A stretch of 64,000 bases of DNA from Theocolax elegans (GCA_026168455.1 CM047431.1:23067365-23131364); one strand, 5' to 3'; shown: positions 1 to 10,600, counted from the first letter of the stretch. Notes: a model not told the origin generated them from the sequence alone. A program made the numbers and translations.

Positions 1-110
1 AATTTTTAATTATCCAATAATAATTAATAATTAAATTTTTAATTATTAATTATAAAAAATATATAATTAATAATTGATATTTAATTATTGATTCTATCTT
101 TTTATAATTC
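1..110. repeat. AT-rich low-complexity tract
   Basis: Almost pure A/T made of short aattaattat-like blocks, with no open reading frame. It directly precedes the Gag fragment that follows and may be its AT-rich flank. Confidence 0.7.
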
Positions 111-115
111 AAAGC

Positions 116-883
116 TTGTCCAAAAAAAAGAAAAAAAGGACGACTGCAACCAACTCAGGACAGAGACAGAACTGTACTCAACCAGGAACCTCTGCCGCTC
201 CGCAAAGTCGGAATCGGGAGCGCTCGCTTCCGAAACAAAGGGCAGGAGCGATCCTGATCAAACCGGCAGATGGACACACGTACGCAGACGTCTTACGGAC
301 GATGCGGGACAAAATGGACCCGGAGCGGAAAAAGGTTGGCGTAAAACAAATACGGAAGACCCAAGAGGGTGGAGTTCTGTTGCGACTCGCGAAGCAAGAC
401 GAGCGGCAAAAATTCCAAAAATCCTTACAGTACGCCCTCGGAAAGGACGATCAGGTCAAAGACCTGACATCAACGACAACGCTTGAGTTCCTTGACCTGG
501 ACTGTATTACAACAGACAAGGAAGTGACCGACGGCATAAACCGAGAACTCGGTAACACTGCGGAATGTAGAGTTCATATTTCCGGGGCAAATGCGCGCGG
601 ATCAGCCCTGGCGGTTTGCGAATTTGACACCAAAGACGCCGAAAATAGGATGGTTCAATTGTCGGGTAATGCCTAGGGTCCGCGTCCGTAGCTATCATAA
701 ATGCCTCGGCTATGAGCACTACAAAAAAGATTGCACAGGACAGGACAGACGAAAATGCTGTTGGCGTTGCGGTCAAGAGGGACACAATGCTCAGGGGTGT
801 AAAAACATACCTGAGTGCTTCCTCTATCCAAAAATAAGCCATAAAGGTCCCGCGCATGTCGCTGGTTCAGACACAATGATGTT
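116..883 (+). pseudogene. R1-clade-like non-LTR ORF1 (Gag) fragment
   Basis: Carboxy-terminal part of a non-LTR retrotransposon ORF1, the nucleic-acid-binding protein that packages element RNA. The first frame (116-676) has a lysine-rich start followed by a region like R1-type Gag. Near 665-690 the frame changes, and the second frame (to about 880) carries zinc knuckles. The first knuckle, YHKCLGYEHYKKDC, has Tyr where the first Cys is expected. The second, CWRCGQEGHNAQGC, is an intact C-x2-C-x4-H-x4-C, and a third partial Cys cluster (CKNIPECFLYP) follows. The frameshift and lost Cys make it a relic. The match then fades into unrelated sequence and no reverse transcriptase follows, so only a piece of the element remains. 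The clade call rests on knuckle arrangement and is inference. Confidence 0.7.
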
Positions 884-1057
884 CTCGGTGCTAGCGGTGG
901 CTAATTTTCTCTCAGTACTACTTGTGTTGCACTCTGTATCGTCTGATTCTGTTGTGAATTGATTACCATGGAATTTTCGTTTCCGTGGTTTTGCAGCACG
1001 ATTACTACTCGATTTGTCATTTTTCGGATAACTAGACATGATTATATTGAAACGCAC
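824..1057 (-). CDS. Basic Ser/Thr-rich ORF, unrecognised (possible TE N-terminus)
   Basis: A 77-codon minus-strand frame with internal Met at about 1039. The stretch AAKPRKRKFHGNQFT followed by a Ser/Thr/Glu-rich tail resembles the N-terminus of some insect transposon-encoded or Mutator-type-domain proteins, but I cannot confirm this from sequence alone. It overlaps the end of the Gag relic on the other strand, so at most the part right of about 883 is independent. No splice sites or downstream exons were recognised. It could be spurious. Confidence 0.25.
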   Translation of the reverse strand: MRFNIIMSSYPKNDKSSSNRAAKPRKRKFHGNQFTTESDDTECNTSSTERKLATASTENIIVSEPATCAGPLWLIFG

Positions 1058-1734
1058 TCGTCAATAGTCAGTACAGAACTAAACGTTACGCCACAAACAG
1101 CTCTATAGAAAACAGGTACACACAGATTATATACCGATGACACATACTAAGGTTCAAAAGACGTTTTTATGAAAGCAAAATATTATTTCGAATAGCTACT
1201 GAACCTTTTCAGGTATATAGTTTCGAGTTTAGAGACGAGGGGAGGAGCGCGCGCATTTCAGTCTGACCGAGCACTGGCACTTGCTCGATGTCCCGTTGCG
1301 TTTAGTGCTGTATCTTCGGAAATACTACGAATCCGACTCTATAACTTCGTATATATGTTCTTATACATATAAGGAATAGATTTAAGTAATAAAAAAAATC
1401 GATTTTTTGAACGTTCTAAATCAGGATACCCCCTTAAACGCTCGTTTCGCGCTTCTCCTCTTTCTCAATATACATATACATACTTGGTTCCCCGAATAAG
1501 GCAGCATCCATTCCCCTTCGCCCCTCGAAATGCACATTTTCTCCCTCACTTAGCCCACCCATATTTCCACGAATTCAAATCGTGCATATCGTTCGGCCGT
1601 GCGGCCGCTTGAGGGCACCAGTTCTTGTGGTACATTCGTTTCCTCACTTGAATACGCGGAGTCTAGCAATCTCCCTATTCATCTCTGATTAGCAATTTAA
1701 CATTTACTTATGCATCTTTACTTAAAGCTGTAAC
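1058..1734. other. Intergenic, no gene seen
   Basis: Mixed-composition sequence with a CT-rich patch (about 1440-1560) and a short GC-rich patch around 1600. I see no coding frame with recognisable residues, no repeat unit and no RNA fold. Confidence 0.5.
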
Positions 1735-2420
1735 CTAACTAATTTTAAATATTGGATGGCTAAATGCAGCTATTGCTGCAGCGTTTTCTTTATTGGTAAC
1801 GTTAAAAAAGTCACTAAATCGATCTTTCAAAGAACCAATAAAAATCTCAACTATTGATTTACTTGTCGGTGTACTAGAGCCTTCCAGTAAATTATTCCAT
1901 ATTTTTCTAAAAATAAGAAAAGTTGGCAATAAGTAACCGTAATGATAATACTGTTCTCTTTGTAATATTTCAATGGAAGTAGGAAGTGGTTCGGTCCATG
2001 TTAACTACTCTTTTATGTATTTAAAATCCTTATTTTTGAATGGTTTTACAGGTGACATCATACTTTTAATTTAAAAGAAATTAATTTATCTTTTGATATA
2101 TAATTATCTTGATAAGGATTATACATAGAATTCCATCTCGTAACTACTGGTCTTCGAAGGTTAAAACCCAAGACTCTCAATAACTTCTCGCTTTTTTAGG
2201 AGACTTTAATATGTTCCATATAGCTTTGCACTTATTTATGATTTTTTCATGAATCAGTTAAACATTCGAAACCGAATTAGTTGCTTTATTTGTATCTGAA
2301 GATCCGACAAGGTTTAGAGTGTAGCTGGCATCATCGTAAATGACTTGGTAATACCGTTGGATTGTCCAAAATATCAAAATAATCTACTTTATTATTATCT
2401 ATCACCTCATCTATTTCGTT
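1735..2420 (-). pseudogene. hAT transposase relic, C-terminal part
   Basis: Degenerate DNA-transposon transposase. Reading leftward on the minus strand, a frame near 2100-2170 gives VLGFNLRRPVVTRWNSMYN, with the TRWNS motif typical of the hAT catalytic region. The open frame 1735-1929 gives RFSDFFNVTNKEN followed by AAIAAFSHPIFKI, which matches the hAT pattern before the C-terminal dimerisation domain. Frameshifts and stops separate the pieces and terminal repeats were not identified. The hAT N-terminal and central pieces lie on the same strand in the right order at 3926-5661, so both are probably parts of one old insertion split by later elements (inference). Confidence 0.6.
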
Positions 2421-2581
2421 GCACTCATCAGCATTATCATATGCAAAAATTAATAGTTTTATCTTTAATTTTTCTAAAAATTATTATAAATAAAAATTTT
2501 TCAGATTAACGATAATTACTAAGAGTAGAAAAATTTTATCCAAAAACAGTCGAAACATCAAATACTGTTTATGTATATATA

Positions 2582-3058
2582 TTGTAACGGGGTATGTATA
2601 TTAAATTAATTAATATTTTTATCGGTCTTACAGTCAATTATATGGGCAGTCAGATTGCCCCTACTTATAATCACCCCCGAAGAATCTATAAAAGTAATAA
2701 AAATAAAAAATAAAAAATAAAAACACTAACTGAAAATAAAAACATATTATTAATAAAGCAATCTGACTGCCCCCCTGCACCAAAAATCTGCTAACCCCAA
2801 ATATGCTGTCTTACGTTTCGAGCTCGCTGCTGCTCCTCATCAGGGGCTGAAATGAAAAACTATTCCACACGATATTTGTGCCCTCAAAAAAGCCTCCCCA
2901 CTCCCATTAATTTAGATTGTGCAGCAATTGTTTCACCCAAAATTTTATAGAACTTAGACAGATTCCAGCGTTGCGTGCGATATTTTCTTTTTTGTTTTTG
3001 TTTCGTTAATTTTATTGTTTTTACAAAACAATTATTAAACGATAATTTGTAACGGGGT
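2582..3058 (-). mobile_element. Small hammerhead-bearing insertion with 12-bp target duplication
   Basis: A 453-bp non-coding segment (2594-3046) lies between two exact copies of TTGTAACGGGGT at 2582-2593 and 3047-3058, read as a target-site duplication. It contains an inverted repeat around GGGCAGTCAGATTGC (about 2645-2660, complement near 2760-2774) and, on the minus strand, a hammerhead core at 2843-2812. No protein frame is present. Penelope-like elements and retrozymes are known to carry hammerheads; assignment to that group is inference from the ribozyme plus the long duplication. The target is the end of another element that begins TGTAACGGGG. Confidence 0.55.
2812..2843 (-). ncRNA. 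Hammerhead ribozyme-like core
   Basis: Minus strand reads CTGATGA (2843-2837), one extra G, a 4-bp stem GAGC/GCTC (2835-2832 with 2823-2820) around an 8-nt loop, then GAAA (2819-2816) followed by CGTAAG. This matches the CUGANGA / stem II / GAAA core. The ACGT after GAA is palindromic, as reported for minimal Penelope-type hammerheads that work as dimers. Stem I pairing is not convincing by eye, so activity is uncertain. Confidence 0.5.
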
Positions 3059-3105
3059 GAGTACTGGGAAATGTAAGGCCCCCGGTTAGGACCAATCTGT
3101 CACAA
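3048..3105 (+). repeat. Element terminus beginning TGTAACGGGGTG
   Basis: About 55 bases from 3048 are closely similar to the reverse complement of 18370-18423 (TGTAAYGGGGTGMGTACTGG and onward). The shared start TGTAAC suggests an LTR end, but no full LTR could be delimited at either site. The first bases are copied to the left as the target duplication of the hammerhead-bearing insertion. Confidence 0.4.
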
Positions 3106-3511
3106 CATTCTTCGGCTGTTCCTTTCCTTTTTCCCTCGGTGGACTAGCACTCTTCGTCTCTTGCCTGTGTCCGGAGCTCTTGCTCGGGCCATTAGGCCTG
3201 CCAAACCTCTTTTTCTTCGGAGATCGGTTGGCCGGCCAGCCTTTTTTCGGAGAGCCGGACCTTGGTCTTCTCCTACGAGACTGTCGAGCCGTCGACGACA
3301 ATTGGGAGACGATGGGCCGCAGCGCATCCTCCAGCATCTTGGCGATGCGGTCGACGACGTCAGGCTCGCTTGGTTTAGCTGAGGTTACCTCAGCGGCCGC
3401 TACCTTAGCCTTCGGCGAACTTTTTTTTCGTTTCGGCTTATACGCCATTTCGGGAAGCAGATACCCTTCCTCCGTAGGTGGCGGACGATATACTTTCTCG
3501 TCTTCTATCAT
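3086..3511 (-). CDS. Unknown basic, Pro/Lys/Arg-rich protein
   Basis: A 141-residue frame that I do not recognise. It has an acidic/proline start (MIEDEKVYRPPPTEEGYLLP), a Lys/Ala-rich stretch, a possible amphipathic helix (DVVDRIAKMLEDALRPIVSQL, about residues 51-71), then a tail of RRRRPRSGSPKK and KKKRFGRPNG type. The composition fits a nucleic-acid-binding Gag-like or nuclear protein. The GC content is higher than the surrounding DNA and the frame is open to an upstream ATG, so it was probably coding. Its stop is only about 40 bp from the TGTAACGGGG terminus, so it may belong to that mobile element. Confidence 0.35.
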   Translation of the reverse strand: MIEDEKVYRPPPTEEGYLLPEMAYKPKRKKSSPKAKVAAAEVTSAKPSEPDVVDRIAKMLEDALRPIVSQLSSTARQSRRRRPRSGSPKKGWPANRSPKKKRFGRPNGPSKSSGHRQETKSASPPREKGKEQPKNVVTDWS

Positions 3512-3925
3512 CTGCTCCGCTTCCGTGACGAATCTAAACTAAACTATCTTTCGCATTATTGCGATAGAGCACGCTCATTCCGTACCAACGTTTAGCCGTT
3601 GCTTACCTGATCAGTAACTCGCTTACCGTTATAATATATAATTAAAACTTTTCCGATGTAGGAAGTCCAGCCAGGGTGACCATTTGGCTATATTTTGTCC
3701 TATACTATCTTATTTGAATTAGCTGATATTGTGCGAGAAACAAAGAAAAAAAAATCACCACTTTACAACGTATCCGGCGTCCGGTGCCTAATTTCTATCT
3801 ATCAGTCTTGGGAAAGATTGAAAGGTGTAGCATGTAGGGTGAAGGGCGAAGGATGAAGGGTGTAGGTTATGAGGTGAAGAGTTGTTTGTCGGAGAGATCA
3901 AGTACTGTCATTGTTTATGTAACAT
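3512..3925. other. Intergenic; GA-rich degenerate tandem stretch
   Basis: No gene seen. Positions 3823-3893 are a run of short purine-rich units (gtagggtgaagggcgaagg-like), a degenerate minisatellite. Confidence 0.45.
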
Positions 3926-5661
3926 TTACTCAATAAAAAATAGTAAAACTACCCAGTAAGAAGTAACTCCTAAGTATCTGCGTTTTCCATTTGTCCAAAT
4001 ATCTGCTGTTGTGCATACGTACGTTGCTTTCTCGACCGCACATTTAATTTCTTCGACTTGTTTATCGTACAGCTCATTAAAATTTTTCTCAACTTCGTAC
4101 GCTGTTAAATGTTTTAATGGTATATCACCATTTTTTATTTTTAGATCTAAATATTTACAATACACATAATACTTAAAAAAATTAATTTTTTTATTTTTAT
4201 ATGCACTGCTTAATTAAAATATAGCATTAAGAAAGTTTATTCGAAAACAGTGCTATGTTAAACAGAGGCCTACGATGGTTCGGTCGCTAGGGCTTCGGGC
4301 TCGTAATCTGGAGGTCCCAGGTTTGATTCCCGGCTCCGGCCGATTGATACAAGCACCACTGGGGAATATGTATTCAAGAAGTGCTTTTTTAACAAAGACA
4401 TCGAATGACCTCCTTCGCTGATTAGCACCGATTTGGGAGCATGAAAAGAGCAACGTTAAAATGAAAAAAATAATATATTAAAACTAAGCAGTTAAAAAAA
4501 TTCTTTTTTCTCTTTAATATAAATAAAATAGTTTTGTACGGTTTTTTGATACTTTGTAAATCTTTTAATATAAAACTACTTTTGAACTTTAATGTAGACC
4601 ATTTGGGTTTGCATTAACAGGAAATGTATTGAAGGACTCACAAAGTTAAGACATAGCGTTTGAATTTAAAAAGAATGACTTGGTAGGATGCGTCAAAGTT
4701 AAGTATTTATTCTGTAAATTGGACTAAAGTGATGTAAAGTGATGTACCATTAAAATGCGAAAGATTGGTTTCTTAACAGTTGGGAAGGCTAATTGACTGT
4801 CCATAATAAAATCAATTATCTTATCTTATCTTTAAATTTTTTTTTTGAGAAAAACTAAAAGTAACTCTTTTATTAACTACGATATCCAGTCACCCTTGTT
4901 TAGACGTTTTGTAATTCTCATATTCGTCAAATTTATCTGAATGCTTACGCTGTACGCATGTAGAAATATTTTAATTGGTTAACCATCAGTATGTGTGAAA
5001 TCAAGGAATTTTTCTTTTTAAAAATATTTAAAAGTGCAGATACAAAGATACATGCGCCAATTTCTTTCATAAAATTTTTCTTCAACATATTTATATAATA
5101 TTTTTTGCACGTACGAATAAAATATTAAATTGAAATAATTCAATTATAACAATTTACATAAATTAACACAAATTAACCATATATTATATAATTTATTTGA
5201 ATTATAGTAAGTTATTATTAAGATTTCCATTAACTATTACTTATAAATTAAATGTAATTTTAGTTCAAAACTGATCTTAATTTTTGGATCCCTACTCTGT
5301 TAGAAATTTGATCATTTTTAATGCTTCAAAGCCACTTTATAGCTAGTATCTAGCTAATTTCTAGCCATTTTTAAAAAATGCCCACTTTTACCCAAGAAAT
5401 GGTTTTAATTTCTACGAGGGTAATTGCTATATATAAAACATAAATCAGCAATAAATTATAATTTACCTTCAAATGCCGAATAAAATTTGAAGTTACTTTT
5501 ACTCCTCCGTTTATAATTTGATCACGGAAAATGTATTTTGCCTCGACTTTTCCTATTAGGGATGATTCTTCTAAAACTACTTTAAAAAACTGACCATCCA
5601 AATACAGCGTTTTAGTGTAGGCATCTACTAGGTTCTTTTGATCAACAGATAATGTTTCCAA
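3926..5661 (-). pseudogene. hAT transposase relic, BED-like N-terminus and central part
   Basis: Three minus-strand pieces in transposase order. At 5465-5661 a frame gives LDGQFFKVVLEESSLIGKVE then VTSNFIRHLK, a worn BED zinc-finger region with lost Cys. Around 4900-4960 a frame gives KHSDKFDEYENY, typical of the segment after the BED finger. At 3926-4165 a frame gives KATYVCTTADIWTNGKRRYL and GVTSYWV, the hAT DIWT motif followed by a GVT strand. The family inserts by cut and paste and this copy is dead: fragments are in different frames with AT-rich filler between. A SINE at 4264-4475 lies inside it. The C-terminal half is probably the piece at 1735-2420. Confidence 0.6.
4264..4475 (+). mobile_element. 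tRNA-derived SINE
   Basis: A tRNA-like head (about 4270-4342) has an A-box-like GGTTCGGTCGCTAGGG, an anticodon-loop-like CTCGTAATC and a B-box-like CAGGTTTGATTCCCGG. It is followed by about 130 bp of unrelated body ending in an A-rich tail. The tail region (GCTGATTAGC to AACGTTAAA) is shared with 22555-22621, which supports a dispersed family. The acceptor stem does not close properly, so it is not a tRNA gene. Confidence 0.6.
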
Positions 5662-5910
5662 ATCAAACGACTTATCTGAGGTCGACGTACAGACACTAGT
5701 TTCTACAACTTTTTTTACTCAATTTTCAATTCTCAGTAAAAATAATACCTGAACGCACTTTACAATAGCAAAATCAAGTAGGTTCAACTTTTATTTCTAA
5801 TAGTGCCTAGGTAAAAAAATATTATACAGATTGTATAAAAAATGTATACAATTGATTTTATAAAAATTTAATACAAAATTGGTTTTATAAAACGTGTATA
5901 CCAAATATAT
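5662..5910. other. AT-rich, TATAAAA-type repeats
   Basis: No gene. Short repeats of tataaaa/ttttata type at 5815-5900 resemble a stretch at 23640-23770, perhaps from the same AT-rich repeat family. Confidence 0.4.
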
Positions 5911-6448
5911 TGTAACAGGGCAGATTTTATTCGTCAGGAGGGTTTTGAACCTGGTGATGAAGAATCAGCTGAGCAAATACCTGGTGCAGTGTTGATGCAG
6001 TCGTTACCATATGCCGCACCTGAAACATATAAACGGACTCGGACGAGCTTATATTAATAAAGGTTGATTTTATTATGGAACGAGGTTCCAAGTTAAACAT
6101 AATATTCAGCAATTGAGACGGTGCACGGGAGCAGAAGGCTGCACTACACATAAACTATACGTGAGTCGGTTCGGCTGAGTCAAGCGAACAAGATCCAACT
6201 GTTGCGCATGGCGCTTGTACGCCGACTCGCTGATCTGCTCAACACGACGAACTCGGTGATTCCGAGTCGGGCCGTCGAGTGATACGTTTTGAACATTAAT
6301 TTTATAATTACCGAGAGTGATTATTTTTTAAATTGTTTTGTCGAGCTTCCGAAGGTTAGAACTCCTACCTCGCTTTCCTGTTCATCCAGCTTCCCGTGTA
6401 AGCTGTGGAGTGTTGCGGGTGTGTCAACGGGGCTGGCGACCGTGACGA
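5911..6448 (+). mobile_element. LTR-like block followed by tRNA-Arg-type PBS
   Basis: Starts TGTAACAGGGC at 5911 and runs about 515 bp of GC-richer sequence unlike its flanks. At 6434-6448 comes TGGCGACCGTGACGA, which matches the tRNA-Arg primer-binding site used by 412/mdg1-type Gypsy elements. Only this LTR-plus-PBS end is present, and unrelated foldback sequence follows within 100 bp. The exact LTR end (near 6425) is unclear because no clear CA terminus abuts the PBS. Confidence 0.5.
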
Positions 6449-6519
6449 TTTTACGTTTTAGCATGTAGAAATTTCATTATTATTAAAGAGTTCAGCTTAT
6501 TTTAAAAGTGTGGTTTTAT

Positions 6520-7189
6520 TCATGTTTAAAAATTAATCTTTTATAATTGTATAATAATATTTGTTTTTTAACTACTTACAGAAGATTAGATTGATACTGA
6601 AAAAATGGAGATACTTTTCTACCACTTCAAGGTAACTGCATAAATTTTTTTGCAATGATCATGCTAATAGATTCATCGTTATAAGGCAACAAATACACAT
6701 TTGTATTAATATTTCGGGCACTTTTCCCAGATATTTTGACCATAAGTGATCTTAATGATCTAGACCCACTCTGAAAATTTATAGTCAATTTCTGACTATA
6801 AAAGGACATCTTTTAGACAGCATTAGTTTTCCAGGATCCGGAGCAAAATTGCTGATTTTCACTATTTAAGATTTAAATGGCTTGCAAGAGTGTGACAGCA
6901 TACTTGTATGACTTTAAAAGTATTTTTAATACAAAATTCAGAAAATTTTACAAAAAAAGTCATATTTAGGTTTTTAATGAAAAATGCATCCCCTGGGAGC
7001 TACAAATTCGTGAAAGTGGGCAGAGAATGCAAAAGAGTGCTAAAATGTCAATTTTGACTCGCTGTAACTTTAAATAATGGCCCCGAAAAAATCTGAAAAA
7101 ATTTAGGAGAACTACTGGATACCTTTAAAACATATTCCCACAGTTATAGCAATATTAATTTTTTTCATCTTCGATTTCACAGAGAACCA

Positions 7190-7193
<4 letters not shown>
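6520..7193. mobile_element. Half copy of the large foldback element
   Basis: Matches the right arm of the foldback element at 48517-50170 over about 650 bp with scattered differences, ending at CAGAGAACCAGCCA next to a (TA)n tract. The other arm is missing. Short open frames here are part of the repeat and show no protein motif. Confidence 0.7.

Positions 7194-7225
<32 letters not shown>
7194..7225. repeat. (TA)n microsatellite
   Basis: Uninterrupted AT dinucleotides between two TA-flanked elements; probably grown from the TA target duplications of the MITEs. Confidence 0.85.
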
Positions 7226-7228
<3 letters not shown>

Positions 7229-7759
7229 GTCAATCCATGTCAACCGGATCAGAGCTGCGGCCAAAATTTGGATTGACCAAAAAAATCGCCCAAGCGCTCA
7301 TTTTAAAGCTTATACGATTTACTTTAAGATTCCATGTGCGCCTTTGCAAAATTCAACATGGCGGTACCAATATGGCGGCCGCAAGTCCTCCAGGAAGCGT
7401 GTTTCTAATTTAAAAAGCTTGCAAAAATTCCAAATTGCAACTGATTTACTTAATTTTGGACTTAAATTGTAGCTGATAGATGTCGCTCAAAACCTGGGGT
7501 GGGAGGGTTGTACAATATAACAAAGCGGATCCAAAGTAAATCAGTTGCAATTTGGAATTTTTGCAAGCTTTTTAAATTAGAAACCCGCTTCCTGGAGGAC
7601 TTGCGGCCGCCATATTGGAACCGCCATGTTGAATTTTGCAAAGGCGCACATGGAATCTTAAAGTAAATCGTATAAGCTTTAAAATGAGCCCTTGGGCGAT
7701 TTTTTTGGTCACTCCTAATTTTGGCCGCAGCTCTGATCCGGTTGACATGGATTGACCCA
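7226..7759. mobile_element. Palindromic (foldback) MITE
   Basis: Arms of about 226 bp (7226-7451 and 7534-7759) are near-perfect reverse complements around an 82-bp spacer. Both ends read TGGGTCAATCCATGTCAACC and the element sits between TA repeats, which fits a TA target as in Tc1/mariner-type MITEs. The 62-residue frames found in both arms are mirror copies of the arm, not genes. Confidence 0.85.
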
Positions 7760-7775
7760 TATATATATATATATA

Positions 7776-9080
7776 CTAGGGGGGCTTCGCCCCCCTGCGC
7801 GCTTCGCGCGCCAACCCCCTATTTTTAATTTCGAAAAAGGTTTTTCGTAATTAATTTATTTAAAATAATGTTTTAAATTGTATTATTTTTTCACTATCAT
7901 GGACACCTTAAAAATTAAACAGATTCACACAACACCTTGGAGGTATTGCTATAGTTATTATAATTTATAAATAAAAGTTTACCAAAATTTAGTACAATGA
8001 AATCCGAATAAAAATAATAAAAAAAATAGAGACATATTAAATGTTAACTGTAAATTTTAAACTATATGAATTCTCATAAAGCTTACATTTATATTTTAAT
8101 AATTATAAATGTTAATGAAAAATTAACTTACCAAAAATAGTAAAGTACATATACTTACTAAATTGTAGTATTTTAGTTAACAACTTATTAAAATTTTGGA
8201 TTATTTTAAACGGTTATAAATAAAACTTCAACTCCTAAAATTAATTTATTTAATGACGAACGATCATCGCCAAAAGTTCTATGTCATTAATATTTTGTAC
8301 TTTTAGAGTAATAAAACTTTCTTCTTAATTAAATTAATTTTTGTATTAGTTTTAAAGAATTATTTATAAAATTTTAGCGTTATATAAATAAAAACCTGTT
8401 TCTTCCATTTCTCCCGTGATTCGTAATTTGCACCCTCTTTCAAAATTTGCGTTTTAATCCATAATTATATCCAATTTATTTTTACTATGCAGAGCCCAAA
8501 TATTTATTTTGATTATTATAAACAAATTCATTTCTTAAATATCCTTCTGTTTCTAATAAATACATACTTGTTTATTTAAAATATTGTGTTATATAAATAT
8601 AAATTATCTACACACTTATATATCCATACAATTTTGAAATATTAATTTAAAAAATATTTAAATTAAATGCTCCTAAATTAATAGTTTTCGAAAAACTTTT
8701 GAAATGTAATTCGTATTTTATATTGCCACTGTTAAAATTTGAATTTTCTTTTGCCATTACTATTTATAATAGAATTATCTTAAAAACGCAATAATTAATG
8801 TATTCAATTTTTAATTTATTTTATATTTCACATATAGATATTTGGAAAAGTGTATGTTATACTGTGTAATATTTATTTCATCTTCAAATAATTTTGCATC
8901 TGTATTTAAATCATTACATTGAATTTTAGATCCGTTATTATTATTGAGTATATGTTTAAAAATTTTATGAGTTTTATCAAGAATGAGTAAACAAATACAC
9001 ATTCTTTCATGTTATGTTCACAACTTTTTTTTTGCGCACGGAAAAAATACATATATTATGTATTCTTGAAAAAACAATTT
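7776..9080 (-). mobile_element. Helitron-like element, 3' end at 7776
   Basis: Read on the minus strand, the sequence ends with a GC hairpin of 7 bp with TTC-type loop (7795-7779) and then CTAG at 7779-7776, followed by T. A GC hairpin just before CTRR, inserted at A/T, is the Helitron 3' signature. A second GC hairpin (7811-7797) lies next to the first. The body is AT-rich and non-coding, so this would be a non-autonomous copy. The right limit is set by where similarity to the related copies at 9700-10580 and 11324-11967 stops; no clear 5' TC end was found. Confidence 0.5.
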
Positions 9081-9160
9081 TAAAATATATATATATTATA
9101 TAAATATTCCGCCGCACGCACACACACCCACATACATACATACATATATATACACATATA

Positions 9161-9690
9161 TGGGCTATTTCACGTCAAGTGGTACGATGAAAATTTTAAA
9201 TCACTCCAAAATTTGAGAACAGGCTGGAAACATCTTCCAGAACATACAAAAAAAATTTAAGTGTTAAAAATAATTTGCTTAAGAGTTATTCGACCATGGA
9301 TATTTTTCAATTTTTTATAAAAATTTCTATTTTTAAAGCCATTTATCTCAAAATCTGTTGATTTTTTTGAAAAAAACATTACAAACAACTTTTGTTTAAA
9401 TTAATCTTTAGAACTTATCTACCCTGGTTACATATCTTACTTTTAAAATCTCGAAGAGATAGAATACCCGGACATATTGAATATCAAAAAAAAGGCTACC
9501 ACACCATAATCGATTTTAATCTAACACCTCTCAAAAGTTCACATTTTTCGCGAGCTTTCGAATGGCTTGGGTTAGCTTATTCTTGGCTTATTATTGGCCA
9601 AGACCGCTGTTGTAAGTTATGCCTCATAAACCTCATAAAATCACTAATTTTCACGTATTTTAGGACATAACTTACACAAAAGGTGTATAT
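9161..9690. mobile_element. MITE half, TGGGCTATTTCACGTCAAG family
   Basis: Begins TGGGCTATTTCACGTCAAGT right after a (TA/CA) tract. The next several hundred bases resemble 18656-19200, which begins TGCGCTATTCCACGTGAAGT. Only one terminus is visible, so each is probably half of a palindrome. Frames within it carry no recognisable motif. Confidence 0.55.
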
Positions 9691-9699
9691 ATATAATTG

Positions 9700-10600
9700 T
9701 AGTATTTAGTAAAAACCTATTAAAACTTTATATTATTTTAAACAGCTCCAAATAGAACTTTACCTCCTAAAATTAATTTAAGTCATCGCCAAGAGTTCTA
9801 TATGTCATTAATATTTTGTACTTTTAGAGTAATCAAACTTTCTTCTTAATTAAATTAATTTTTGTATTAGTTTTAAAGAATTATTTATAACATTTTAGCG
9901 GTATATAAATAAAAACCTGTTTCTTCCATTTCTCCCGTAATTCGTAATTTGCACCCTCTTTCAAAATTTGCGTTTTAATCCATAATTATATCCAATTTAT
10001 TTTTCCCTTTAGTTACAGAGCCCATATATTTATTTTAATTATTATAAACAAAGGCATTCCTTAAATAACCTTTTGTTTCTAATAAATACATACTTGTTTA
10101 TTTAAAATATTGTGTTATATAAATATAAATTATCTACACACTTATATATCCATACAATTTTTAAATTTTGATTTGAATAATATTTAAATTAAATACTACT
10201 AAAATAATAATTTTCGAAAAACTTTTGAAATGTAATTCGTATTTTATATTGCCACTGTTAAAATTTGAATTTTCTTTTGCCATTACTGTTTATAATAGAA
10301 TTATCTTAAAAACGCAATAATTAATGTATTCAATTTTTAATTTATTGTATATTTCACATATAGATATTTGGAAAAGTTTATGTTATACTTGATTAATATT
10401 TATTTTATCTTTGAAAAATTGTGCATATTTTTAAAAACATTACATTAAATTTTAGGTCCGTTTTTATTTTATGAATTTTATCAAGAATAAGTAAACTAAT
10501 ACACATTCTTTCAAGTTATATTCACAACTTCTTTTTGCGCACGGAAAAAATAGATATATTATCTATTCTTGAAAAAACAAATAACACGTACACACACACG

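Noticed and set aside
7225..7760. Two 62-residue frames with almost the same protein
   Set aside because: They are the two arms of a palindromic MITE; similarity comes from the inverted repeat, not from a gene pair.
9392..9670. 92-codon frame
   Set aside because: Inside a MITE-like repeat and not kept open in the related copy at 18.7-19.2 kb.
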